Below are positions 1 to 5,550 of a stretch of 5,631 nt of DNA, piece by piece (the stretch's first letter is position 1; each line of letters starts with the position of its first letter). The notes below the pieces were generated by a model. The model saw only the letters and a list, made by a program, of their open reading frames with translations. It had not been told where the DNA came from and did no database searches. Source of the DNA: Chloroflexota bacterium (GTDB taxonomy: Bacteria; Chloroflexota; UBA6077; FW602-bin22; JACQUS01); the NCBI GenBank assembly GCA_016210125.1, contig JACQUS010000426.1:1-5631 (forward strand), read 5' to 3'. The position numbers and the translations under genes were made by a program.

Positions 1-1319
1 ACCCATGGGAGGTCCTCAACCGCCAGGGCGCCGACGCGCTGCGCTGGTACCTGCTGACGACCACGCCGCCGTGGACGCCCCGGCGCTTCTCGGCCGACCT
101 GGTGGGCGAGGCCCTGCGGCGCTTCTTACTGACGCTCTGGAACACGTACCGTTTCTTCGTCCTCTACGCCAATCTCGACGGCTGGCAGCCCGGGCACGGC
201 GAGGGCGCGCCGACCGCGCTCGACCGCTGGATCCGCTCGCTGCTCCAGCGCACCGTGGCCGAGGTGACCGACGAGTTGGAGCACTACGATCCGACGGCCG
301 CCGGCCGGGCCATCGAGGGCTTCGTCGACCAGCTCTCGAATTGGTACGTCCGCCGCAGCCGCCGGCGCTTCTGGAAGAGCGGCGACGACACTGACAAGGC
401 CGCGGCCTACGCCACGCTCCACGACTGCCTGGTGACCGTCGCCACGCTGCTGGCGCCGCTCACGCCCTTCCTCGCCGAGGAGCTGTACCAGAACCTCGTG
501 CGCAGCGTCGACCGGAGCGCTCCGGCCAGCGTGCACCACTGTGACTGGCCGGCCGTCGATGTGGCGGCGCGCGACGCGCAGCTCGAGCAAGAGATGGCCC
601 TCGTCCAGCGGCTAGCCAGCCTGGCCCGTGCCGCGCGCAGCAAGGCCGCGCTGAAGGTCCGCCAGCCGCTGGTCGAGCTGCGCGCCTACCTGCCGGCGCC
701 GGCCGAGCGCGCGGCCGCCGATCGCCTCGCGCCGCAGCTCCTCGACGAGGTGAACGTCAAGCGGCGGACGCTCGTCGACGACCAGCGCGCGCTCGTGACC
801 TATGCTGTGCGGCCGAAGCTGCCGGTCCTCGGCCCGCGGCTAGGCAAGGACCTGCCGGCGGTCTCGCGGGCGCTCCAGCAGATGGACGCCGCGGCGCTGC
901 TGCGGGCGCAGCGGGCCGGGCAGCCGGTGGCCGTCGCCGGGCACGAGCTCGGGCCGGACGAGTACGAGGTCGTGGCACAGCCGCAGGCCGGCCTGGCCGT
1001 GGCCGAGGAGGGCGGCTACGCCGTCGGGCTCGACACGGCGGTCACGCCTGAGCTGGCCGCCGAGGGCCTGGCGCGCGAGCTGGTGCACCGCTTCCAGAAC
1101 GTGCGCCGCGGCGCCGGCCTCCAGGTGGCCGACCGCATCATCGCCTACTGCGCCGCGCCGGCCGAGGTGGCCACGGCCCTGGAGCGCCACGGCGACTACG
1201 TGCGGCAGGAGATCCTAGCGCAGGACCTGCGGCTGGCGGCTCCGCCGGCGGACGCCTACCGTGAGGAGCAGCGCGTCGACGGCCACCGCGTGGTGCTCGG
1301 CGTCGAGCGGGTGGGGTAA
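1..1319 (+). CDS. ileS: Isoleucyl-tRNA synthetase, C-terminal part (5' end outside window)
   Basis: This is the last 438 residues of a class Ia aminoacyl-tRNA synthetase that charges tRNA-Ile in the cytoplasm. The frame is open from the left edge, with its first full codon at position 3. The first residues, PWEVLNRQGADALRWYLL, match the stretch that normally follows KMSKS in IleRS, so the catalytic domain lies just outside. The anticodon-binding helical domain follows: LWNTY at about fragment residue 45, YANLDGW, NWYVRRSRRRFW at about 113-124, and PLTPFLAEELYQ at about 152-163. Then come KVRQPL at about 218 and a C-terminal region with ELARELVHRFQNVRRGAGL at about 355-375. The protein ends in HRVVLGVERVG without the CxxC pairs of the E. 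coli-type zinc finger. That points to the eukaryote-like IleRS2 type, which is often less sensitive to mupirocin (family knowledge, not shown here). The GTG at 102 is internal, not a start. Confidence 0.95.
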   Translation, partial: PWEVLNRQGADALRWYLLTTTPPWTPRRFSADLVGEALRRFLLTLWNTYRFFVLYANLDGWQPGHGEGAPTALDRWIRSLLQRTVAEVTDELEHYDPTAAGRAIEGFVDQLSNWYVRRSRRRFWKSGDDTDKAAAYATLHDCLVTVATLLAPLTPFLAEELYQNLVRSVDRSAPASVHHCDWPAVDVAARDAQLEQEMALVQRLASLARAARSKAALKVRQPLVELRAYLPAPAERAAADRLAPQLLDEVNVKRRTLVDDQRALVTYAVRPKLPVLGPRLGKDLPAVSRALQQMDAAALLRAQRAGQPVAVAGHELGPDEYEVVAQPQAGLAVAEEGGYAVGLDTAVTPELAAEGLARELVHRFQNVRRGAGLQVADRIIAYCAAPAEVATALERHGDYVRQEILAQDLRLAAPPADAYREEQRVDGHRVVLGVERVG

Positions 1320-1343
1320 ACTGCGGGCCGCCCTGCACTGTCA

Positions 1344-1357
1344 CCGCAGCACTGCGG
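1344..1357. other. Small hairpin in convergent gap between ileS and hicB-like gene
   Basis: CCGCAG-CA-CTGCGG is a perfect 6-bp inverted repeat with a 2-base centre. In RNA it would more likely fold as 5 bp with a 4-base loop. It lies in the 47-base gap between two converging stop codons, the place for a bidirectional terminator. No T-run follows on either strand, so it is at best a weak or factor-dependent termination site. Confidence 0.35.
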
Positions 1358-1366
1358 AAATGCCGT

Positions 1367-1612
1367 TCATACCATGACGGCGACCTGCGGTTCAGGGAAG
1401 ATGCACACCTCGCCTGCTGGCTCTCCAGGGATGCGCTCACCGTAAGCACGCATGCCCTGCACCGTCATCTGGACGACTTCCTGAATATTCTTCAACGCTT
1501 CCTCGCGCGTATAGCCCCAGGTAGCTGCGCCCTTCTCTTCAAGCGCAGGGCAATATGCGACCCACCGGTCGTCGTCGGGCTCAACGACGACGCGGAAGAC
1601 GTACGTCTTCAT
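1367..1612 (-). CDS. HicB-like antitoxin-fold protein, orphan (81 aa)
   Basis: The product resembles the HicB_lk_antitox fold (degraded RNase H-like). It begins MKTYVFRVVVEPDDDRWVAYCPALEEKG, the usual beta-hairpin followed by the VAYCPAL core at residues 17-23. The characteristic TREEALKNIQEVVQ helix is at about 35-48, and a short C-terminal strand, QVAVMV, ends the protein. In classical HicAB systems, HicB neutralises the HicA mRNA interferase and usually also carries a C-terminal ribbon-helix-helix or HTH DNA-binding domain. Here the protein stops after the first domain, and no HicA-like gene lies on either side. The ATG is preceded by GGAGG 10 bases upstream and lies inside the Uma2 stop (ATGA overlap), so it should be co-translated with that gene. 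The frame stays open far upstream of 1612, but that part does not resemble HicB and opposes the Uma2 reading frame. The family call is firm; the role as an antitoxin is inference. Confidence 0.85.
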   Translation of the reverse strand: MKTYVFRVVVEPDDDRWVAYCPALEEKGAATWGYTREEALKNIQEVVQMTVQGMRAYGERIPGEPAGEVCIFPEPQVAVMV

Positions 1613-2193
1613 GCCTCCACCACCTCCCCAGCGCCGTCGCCGGCCCACACATCGGCCAGGGGGATCGCCAGGTCGGCGAACGGCGGGGCGGCAAACGTCT
1701 CGCCGCCCTGTGCCACTACGGCTTGGCGGTAGCCGCCGGCCTCGAGGACCAGCGCCGTCGCCTCGCGGCGGTCGGGGTCGATCAGCCAGTAGTGCGCCAC
1801 GCCGTAGCGCGCGTAGATCTGCCACTTGATCTCGCGGTCGGTGCGCTCCGTGCGCGGCGAGAGCACCTCGACGATCAGATCCGGCGCGCCGCGCACGCAG
1901 GCGCGCTCGATGATCGCCGCGCGCTCGCGGGAGACGAACAGCAGATCGGGCTGCACGACGTTGTTGTCGTTCAGGACGACGTCGCAAGGCGCGACGAATA
2001 CGGTTCCCAATCGGCCCCGCCGCACGTAGAGGTCGAGGATCACCAGCAAATTCTTGACCACGGTCTGGTGGATCGTGCTCGGCGCCGGCGTCACATCTAG
2101 CTCCCCCTCCAGAAGCTGATAGCGCATACGGTCGTCGTGCAGCTCGAGGTAGTCGGCGTACGTCAGTACCACGCGCTCTGGATGGGTCGCCAT
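1609..2193 (-). CDS. Uma2 family (DUF820) predicted PD-(D/E)XK endonuclease
   Basis: This 194-residue protein has the full Uma2 pattern. It starts with TYADYLELHD and YQLLEGELDVTPAPSTIHQ (residues 25-43), continues with VAPCDVVLNDNNVVQPDLLFVS (67-88), then GAPDLIVEVLSP (102-113), DREIKWQIYARYGVAHYWLIDP (119-140), and a C-terminal GGYRQAV. The predicted nuclease residues are E31, D83 (QPD), E109 (VEV) and K123, all present, so it looks catalytically intact. Length is typical (about 180-200). The family is greatly expanded in Cyanobacteria and Chloroflexota, is named a putative endonuclease by fold, and has no well-settled cellular role. The ATG at 2193 has a strong GGGAGG site with 6 bases spacing. 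The gene heads a two-gene unit whose second member is the HicB-like gene, with stop and start overlapping as ATGA. Confidence 0.92.
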   Translation of the reverse strand: MATHPERVVLTYADYLELHDDRMRYQLLEGELDVTPAPSTIHQTVVKNLLVILDLYVRRGRLGTVFVAPCDVVLNDNNVVQPDLLFVSRERAAIIERACVRGAPDLIVEVLSPRTERTDREIKWQIYARYGVAHYWLIDPDRREATALVLEAGGYRQAVVAQGGETFAAPPFADLAIPLADVWAGDGAGEVVEA

Positions 2194-2246
2194 CGGCTAC
2201 CTCCCTCGGCAGTGTGCACCCTTCTACACTTCGCCGGCACGTCGCC

Positions 2247-2300
2247 GTAGGGGCGGGGTCTCCCCGCCCGCAGCCCACGGGCGCGGAAACAGCGCCCTAC
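2247..2300. repeat. GC-rich palindromic intergenic element (REP/MITE-like)
   Basis: The outer ends GTAGGG (2247-2252) and CCCTAC (2295-2300) are inverted repeats. The GTAGGGGCG/CGCCCTAC match extends two bases further if one bulged G is allowed. Inside lies a perfect 8-bp stem, GGGCGGGG-TCT-CCCCGCCC (2251-2269), followed by CCCACGGGCGCGG. The two stems share 2251-2252, so they cannot both form fully. The element sits between the Uma2 start and the end of the hydrolase gene, where a mobile palindromic repeat is tolerated. From memory, similar GTAGGGGCGGGG...CCCCGCCC elements are scattered between genes in Chloroflexota; I cannot confirm copy number here. It could also act as an RNA hairpin in the Uma2 leader. 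Confidence 0.5.
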
Positions 2301-2387
2301 AGGGGACGACGATCGCCCGACCTCGAATCAACCTTTTTGCACGCCGCGACAATAGGTTCAGCGCGGCCAGCGGCGAAGGACCGCACG

Positions 2388-2405
2388 CTACCATGACTAC
2401 CATGA
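2388..2405. repeat. 9-bp perfect tandem duplication (CTACCATGA x2)
   Basis: CTACCATGA occurs twice back to back in the gap about 30 bases beyond the hydrolase stop codon. On the minus strand the unit reads TCATGGTAG. It has no coding role that I can see. It may be a slippage duplication or a paired protein-binding site. The rest of the 2301-2436 spacer shows no convincing terminator, promoter or gene. Confidence 0.5.
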
Positions 2406-2436
2406 TAGCCGAGACGGGACCGCGGCGGACGTGGCG

Positions 2437-3342
2437 TCAGCGCGGCACGGCGCTCGGGTTGTGGCTGAACGCGGCGAAGTGGCGGATCACCTCGGCGTTG
2501 AAGAGATCAGGCTGCTCGTACTGGAGGAAATGGCCGGCCTCGGGCACTGGCGTGAACGTGTAGTTCGAGAAGTACTCGCCGAGCCGATCGGCCCAGGCCA
2601 CCTTCAGCACCTTGTCGCTCGCTCCCCAGAGGATGCGCGTCGGCGTGTCGATCACCGGCTGCCGCGGCGCCTCGCCGCGCATCATGGCCGTGCGCTCGGC
2701 ATCCACCGCGACGTACCAGTTGAAGCCGCCCTGCAGGTTGCCGGGCTTCATATACGTGTCGACCCATATCTCCAGGTCCTCGTCGAACGTGTGCGGGTCG
2801 TGCGCCCAGTGGCCGAGAAAATGGCGGAAGTACGTGCGCACGCTGTCACGGCTCGCGCCGACGAGCTGCGCGGCCCAAGGTTGCTGGTGGAAGTACGTGT
2901 ACCAGATCTCCTTGATGTGGTCGGGCGCGCGCCAGCGGTCGCCGATGCCCGGATAGGCCATATCGAAGAGCACCATGCGCGGCACACGCTCGGGGTACCT
3001 GAGCGCGAAGACCTGCGCCACCCACGAGCCGATGTCGTGCGTGACGATGCCGAAGCGCTCCAGCCCCAGCGCGTCGGCCATGCCGCGCAGGTCCTCGGCC
3101 CGCACCTGCTTGTCGTAGCCCCCGACGGCCGGCACGTCCGGCTTGTCGGTGTCGCCAAAGCCGCGCTGGTCGGGGACGATGACGTCGAAGTGCTCGGCCA
3201 GGGGCAAGATGTTCTTGCGCCAGACGTACCAGAAGCCCGGCCAGCCGTGCAGGAGGATCAGCGGGAAGCCGGCGCCGTGGCGGACGTAGTGCACGCGGAT
3301 GCCGTTCGCGTGGACGAAGTGATGGTTCCACGTCGTGTCCAT
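2437..3342 (-). CDS. Alpha/beta hydrolase, epoxide hydrolase-like
   Basis: This 301-residue cytoplasmic enzyme (no signal peptide) has an alpha/beta-hydrolase fold of the epoxide hydrolase/haloalkane dehalogenase group. The oxyanion-hole motif HGWPG is at 32-36. The nucleophile elbow THDIGS gives Asp103 rather than Ser, so the chemistry should go through an aspartyl-ester intermediate. The likely acid is Asp243 (WGASDKVL), and the base is His271 (EAGHFLQYE). The cap holds WYTYFHQQPW (Tyr150) and FNWYVA (Tyr210), which align by eye with the two lid tyrosines that polarise the epoxide in epoxide hydrolases. The residue after the nucleophile is Ile, not the Arg that binds carboxylate in fluoroacetate dehalogenases, so that activity is unlikely. 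The substrate is unknown. The ATG at 3342 has a very strong AAGGAGG with 7 bases spacing. It is the last gene of the presumed three-gene operon, 58 bases after the SelA-like gene. Confidence 0.93.
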   Translation of the reverse strand: MDTTWNHHFVHANGIRVHYVRHGAGFPLILLHGWPGFWYVWRKNILPLAEHFDVIVPDQRGFGDTDKPDVPAVGGYDKQVRAEDLRGMADALGLERFGIVTHDIGSWVAQVFALRYPERVPRMVLFDMAYPGIGDRWRAPDHIKEIWYTYFHQQPWAAQLVGASRDSVRTYFRHFLGHWAHDPHTFDEDLEIWVDTYMKPGNLQGGFNWYVAVDAERTAMMRGEAPRQPVIDTPTRILWGASDKVLKVAWADRLGEYFSNYTFTPVPEAGHFLQYEQPDLFNAEVIRHFAAFSHNPSAVPR

Positions 3343-3358
3343 GCCTAGTCCTCCTTAC

Positions 3359-3382
3359 GCTCCTCCCCACTTGGGGAGCAGC
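3359..3382 (-). other. Intercistronic hairpin before the hydrolase ribosome-binding site
   Basis: The mRNA can fold GCT-x-CTCCCC/GGGGAG-x-AGC with an ACTT (AAGT in the transcript) loop: 9 bp with one internal mismatch. It ends 2 bases before the hydrolase Shine-Dalgarno (3356-3350). No U-run follows, so it is not a standard intrinsic terminator. A processing or stability hairpin, or modulation of hydrolase translation, is more likely. A second stem, AGCACC (3380-3385) with GGTGCT (3397-3402), shares bases 3380-3382, so the two compete partly. Confidence 0.4.
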
Positions 3383-3400
3383 ACCCGCGCTCCGACGGTG

Positions 3401-4531
3401 CTACTCCGCGAGCACCGCCTTCAGCCGCTGCGCGACGAGCTCGGCTTCGCCGTCCTGGAGCGTGTCCGGGTTGAGGAGCAGGCCGGCATCCGCGTGCGGC
3501 GCCACCTCGATGCGCGGGTCGCCGGCCGCCAGCCGCCGCACGATCTCGTCGCGCGTGAGCCCCAGGAGTGCCTCGTCAAACTCGACCAGCACCTCGGGCA
3601 GCGGCTGGGTGTGCGTGTTAGGGAAGAAGCGCCGCGCGGAGAGGCCGGGCGTGCCGGCGAGGGCGTCGAGCATCAGGCGCGCCCAGGCCTCGCAGCGCTC
3701 GCGCTGGGCCTGCTCGCCGCCGTCCAAGTAGAGCTCGACGGCCGCGAGCAAGCCGACCATCTCCTCCTTGCCGACCTTCATCGGCCGGCCGATTGCGTAG
3801 CTGGGGCTGCCCAGGAGCTTGCAGGCAGCGATGAGGTCGCGCCGGCCGAGGATCAGCCCGCTACTCTGCGGCCCGCCGAGCCCCTTGCCACCGGAGAAGA
3901 TCGCCAGCGCCGCGCCCATCTGCGTGAAGCGCCCGAGATTGCTCGCCGGCGGGATGTGCGCCGCGGCGTCGACGATCACCGGAACGTCGCGCGCGCTGGC
4001 TACCTCGATGACGACCTCCAGCGGCAGCAGGTTGCGCGCCACGTACGGCCCGGTGAAGTAGAGCACCGCCGCGGTGCGCGGGCCGATGGCCTCCTCCAGC
4101 TCCCAGCGGTGGGTCTGGCGGTGGCCGCCGATCTCCACCAGCCTCGTGCCCGGTGTGCGGACGTTGTTGTCGTAGTGGTTGCGCTGGAAGCGGTGGACGA
4201 CGACCTCGTCCTTGAGGCCGTCGAGCTGCGGCAGCTTGGCGATGCGCGCCGGGTCAGCGCCGGTGATGCACGCCGCCGTGGCGAGCACCAGGCCGGCCGC
4301 GGCGCCGCTGGTGACGTAGGCGGCTTCGTTGTGCGTCAGCGTGGCGATGCGCTCGCCGACGCGCTCCTGCAGCTCGAACATGTCGTAGAAGTGGCGTGAG
4401 GCCTCGAGCATGGCTTCCAGCACCGGCTGGGCCATGATCGAGCCGCCCAGGCGCGTCAGACGCGAGTGCGCATTGACGAGCGGGCGCATGCCTAGGCGGG
4501 CGAGGACGCTCTGGCGCTGTGCGGTCTCCAC
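3401..4531 (-). CDS. SelA-like PLP-dependent enzyme (fold type I, aminotransferase/lyase)
   Basis: This 376-residue PLP enzyme is related to SelA and to D-glucosaminate-6-phosphate ammonia-lyase (DgaE-like). Visible motifs are RPLVNAHSRLTRLGGSIM at 16-33 (SelA-family N-terminal signature), VTSGAAAG at 73-80 (cofactor phosphate cup), IVDAAAH at 186-192 (Asp188 contacts the pyridine nitrogen), and FSGGKGLGGPQSSG at 212-225 with Lys216 as the Schiff-base lysine. It is about 80 residues shorter than true SelA. It begins at the catalytic domain without the N-terminal tRNA-binding part, and no selB or selC is in the window. Selenocysteine synthesis is therefore unlikely, and a beta-elimination or ammonia-lyase type reaction on a small amino or sugar acid is more likely. 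The start is GTG (4531) with GGAGG 10 bases upstream. The position between an importer ATPase and a hydrolase suggests a catabolic step. The family call is firm; the substrate is unknown. Confidence 0.9.
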   Translation of the reverse strand: METAQRQSVLARLGMRPLVNAHSRLTRLGGSIMAQPVLEAMLEASRHFYDMFELQERVGERIATLTHNEAAYVTSGAAAGLVLATAACITGADPARIAKLPQLDGLKDEVVVHRFQRNHYDNNVRTPGTRLVEIGGHRQTHRWELEEAIGPRTAAVLYFTGPYVARNLLPLEVVIEVASARDVPVIVDAAAHIPPASNLGRFTQMGAALAIFSGGKGLGGPQSSGLILGRRDLIAACKLLGSPSYAIGRPMKVGKEEMVGLLAAVELYLDGGEQAQRERCEAWARLMLDALAGTPGLSARRFFPNTHTQPLPEVLVEFDEALLGLTRDEIVRRLAAGDPRIEVAPHADAGLLLNPDTLQDGEAELVAQRLKAVLAE

Positions 4532-4548
4532 GGCGGTGACACCTCCGT

Positions 4549-4586
4549 CTAACAGGCTTACTAACAGGCTTACTAACAGGCTTACT
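4549..4586. repeat. Perfect 12-bp tandem repeat, three copies, carrying stop codons
   Basis: The unit CTAACAGGCTTA is present three times without a mismatch, plus two further bases (38 bp). Read on the minus strand it is TAAGCCTGTTAG. The first copy supplies the TAA stop of the ABC ATPase gene, and in that frame each 4-codon unit reads TAA-GCC-TGT-TAG, giving six in-frame stops. It fills most of the spacer before the SelA-like gene's ribosome-binding site. Copy number could change by replication slippage in 12-base steps without altering either protein. It is less GC-rich than its surroundings. Confidence 0.9.
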
Positions 4587-5400
4587 CGTGCCCACCGCTA
4601 CGGAGCTGCGGCGTCAGCATGGCGCGGATGTCGCGCACGTGGGCCGTCAGGTCCGGCGCCGTGCGGTCGCGCGGGTGCGGCAGGTCGATGCGGATGTCAG
4701 CGATGACGCGTCCCGGCCGCGCCGACATGACGATCGTGCGGTCGGCGAGGAAGACGGCCTCGAGCACGCTGTGCGTGACGAACACGACCAGCTTGGGGTC
4801 CTGCGAGGTGAGTGCCAGCAGCTCGTCCTGCATAGTCTCGCGGGTCATGGCGTCGAGCGCGCCGAAGGGCTCGTCCATCAGCAGGATGCTCGGGTGGTTG
4901 GCGAGGGCGCGGGCGATGCCGACGCGCTGCTTCATGCCGCCCGACAGCTCGTGCGGGTAGCGGCGGGCGAAGTCGGCCAGCCCGACAAGCGCTAGGTACT
5001 GGTCGGCCACGGCTGCGCGCTCGCCCTTCGGCAAGCCTAGGACGCGTGGGCCGAACTCGACGTTTTCGCGGACGGTCAGCCATGGGAACAGAGCATAGTC
5101 CTGGAAGACGACACCACGATCGTAGCCCGGGCCGGTGATCGGCTGCCTGTCGACCAGGACCTCGCCGTTGGTCGGCTCGAGGAAGCCGGCGACAAGGTTG
5201 AGCAGGGTCGTCTTACCGCAGCCGCTCGGGCCGAGCAGGCAAATGAACTCGCCGCCCCCGGCATCGATCGACACGTTGTGCAGCGCGACGACCTCCTCGC
5301 CGCCCTCGGGCGCGGCGAAGGTCTTCGTGACGTGGCGGATCTGCAGCTTCGCGCCGGTGTGCGGGCGCTCAGGTGGAGCCAGTGGGGCGCGCGCGGCCAT
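4582..5400 (-). CDS. ABC transporter ATP-binding protein, NitT/TauT (SsuB/TauB/NrtD) type
   Basis: This 272-residue ATPase is the cytoplasmic motor of an importer of the nitrate/sulfonate/taurine/thiamine-precursor class. All nucleotide-binding motifs are present: Walker A GPSGCGKTT (57-65, Lys63), Q-loop VFQD (Gln100), signature LSGGMKQR (152-159), Walker B ILLMDEPFG (172-180, catalytic Glu177), D-loop ALDAM, and H-loop His210 (FVTHS). ALFPWLTVRENVEFG after the Q-loop and the tail MSARPGRVIADIRIDLP are typical of this subfamily. The N-terminus has about 17 extra residues (Pro/Ala-rich) before the core. The ATG at 5400 has AGGAG with 6 bases spacing. It is the first gene of the operon. The permease and substrate-binding genes that normally adjoin it are absent from both sides within the window. 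The stop codon lies inside the 12-bp repeat. The substrate cannot be assigned, because specificity is set by the missing binding protein. Confidence 0.95.
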   Translation of the reverse strand: MAARAPLAPPERPHTGAKLQIRHVTKTFAAPEGGEEVVALHNVSIDAGGGEFICLLGPSGCGKTTLLNLVAGFLEPTNGEVLVDRQPITGPGYDRGVVFQDYALFPWLTVRENVEFGPRVLGLPKGERAAVADQYLALVGLADFARRYPHELSGGMKQRVGIARALANHPSILLMDEPFGALDAMTRETMQDELLALTSQDPKLVVFVTHSVLEAVFLADRTIVMSARPGRVIADIRIDLPHPRDRTAPDLTAHVRDIRAMLTPQLRSGGHE

Positions 5401-5415
5401 GCCTCACTCCTGCGT

Positions 5416-5429
5416 CGACGCCGGCGTCG
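5416..5429. other. 14-bp perfect palindrome in the ABC gene leader
   Basis: CGACGCCGGCGTCG is a perfect palindrome. It lies between the predicted minus-strand promoter and the ATPase start, 16 bases before the ATG. It could be a protein-binding site or a stem close to the ribosome-binding site. In such GC-rich DNA chance occurrence is quite possible. Confidence 0.35.
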
Positions 5430-5440
5430 GCGCTCGATGG

Positions 5441-5464
5441 CTGATAGTATATCAGGTATATCTG
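5441..5464. promoter_or_regulatory. Operator-like repeat cluster in divergent promoter region
   Basis: An inverted repeat CTGATA-GTA-TATCAG (5441-5455) overlaps a tandem direct repeat GTATATCAG/GTATATCTG (5447-5464, one mismatch). This is a striking AT-rich island in GC-rich DNA. It covers the extended -10 of the minus-strand promoter and touches the -35 of the plus-strand promoter. A dimeric repressor bound here would block both. The shape recalls GntR-family operators built on TGATA/TATCA half-sites, but no regulator gene is visible, so the identity of the binder is a guess. Confidence 0.5.
5446..5454 (-). promoter_or_regulatory. Predicted extended -10 promoter for the ABC/SelA-like/hydrolase operon
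   Basis: On the minus strand the sequence reads TG-A-TATACT, an exact extended -10 (TGnTATAAT) apart from one base. No good -35 lies 16-18 bases upstream, which extended -10 promoters can do without. Transcription would begin near 5439, giving a leader of about 40 bases before the ATG at 5400. It lies inside the operator-like repeats. Confidence 0.45.
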
Positions 5465-5491
5465 GACGACGGCGGCCCGGCACGCTACACT
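5463..5491 (+). promoter_or_regulatory. Predicted sigma-70-like promoter for the CoA-transferase gene
   Basis: TGGACG (5463-5468) and TACACT (5486-5491) each match the -35 and -10 consensus at 4 of 6 positions and are separated by exactly 17 bases. Transcription would start near 5498 and leave a leader of about 50 bases before the ATG at 5551. The -35 abuts the operator-like repeats. Confidence 0.4.
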
Positions 5492-5509
5492 GTGCGCTGG
5501 CGCGCAGTG
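5488..5509. other. Inverted repeat at the predicted transcription start of the CoA-transferase gene
   Basis: CACTGTGCGC and GCGCGCAGTG are inverted repeats around a TG centre, matching at 9 of 10 positions (the tenth is a G-T wobble). The repeat overlaps the predicted -10 and start site, so in DNA it could be a second operator. As RNA it would be only partly included in the transcript. Confidence 0.35.
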
Positions 5510-5550
5510 GTTCGCCGCGCCCGCGAAGGCCCCCAGGGAGTAGGGAACGG

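Noticed and set aside
1367..2278. A 303-residue version of the HicB-like protein with a long N-terminal extension
   Set aside because: The extension runs out of frame through the Uma2 gene, is Arg/Pro-rich and featureless, and the HicB fold begins exactly at the ATG at 1612 with a ribosome-binding site.
2330..2337. T-run CCTTTTT as the tail of an intrinsic terminator
   Set aside because: No stable stem lies directly before it on the plus strand, and no plus-strand gene ends nearby.
1320..2436. A hidden hicA gene beside the HicB-like gene
   Set aside because: The downstream gap is only 47 bases, and the upstream 243-base gap shows no frame with HicA-like features.
2437..3342. Fluoroacetate dehalogenase activity for the alpha/beta hydrolase
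   Set aside because: The carboxylate-binding Arg that follows the nucleophilic Asp in that family is Ile here, and the cap tyrosines fit epoxide hydrolase better.
2431..3348. Plus-strand 305-codon open frame opposite the hydrolase gene
   Set aside because: It mirrors the hydrolase codon for codon. The translation is low-complexity (rich in V, R, A, H, D and E) with no family features, which is typical of antisense frames in GC-rich DNA. The minus-strand hydrolase has a full catalytic triad and a strong ribosome-binding site.
3335..4399. Plus-strand 354-codon open frame opposite the SelA-like gene
   Set aside because: It is an antisense shadow of a well-supported PLP enzyme. It shows no recognisable motif and overlaps the other antisense frame as well.
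4254..4595. Minus-strand frame encoding MGTSKPVSKPVSKPV
   Set aside because: The SKPV repeats are only the 12-bp tandem repeat read in another frame, and the rest overlaps the SelA-like gene out of frame.
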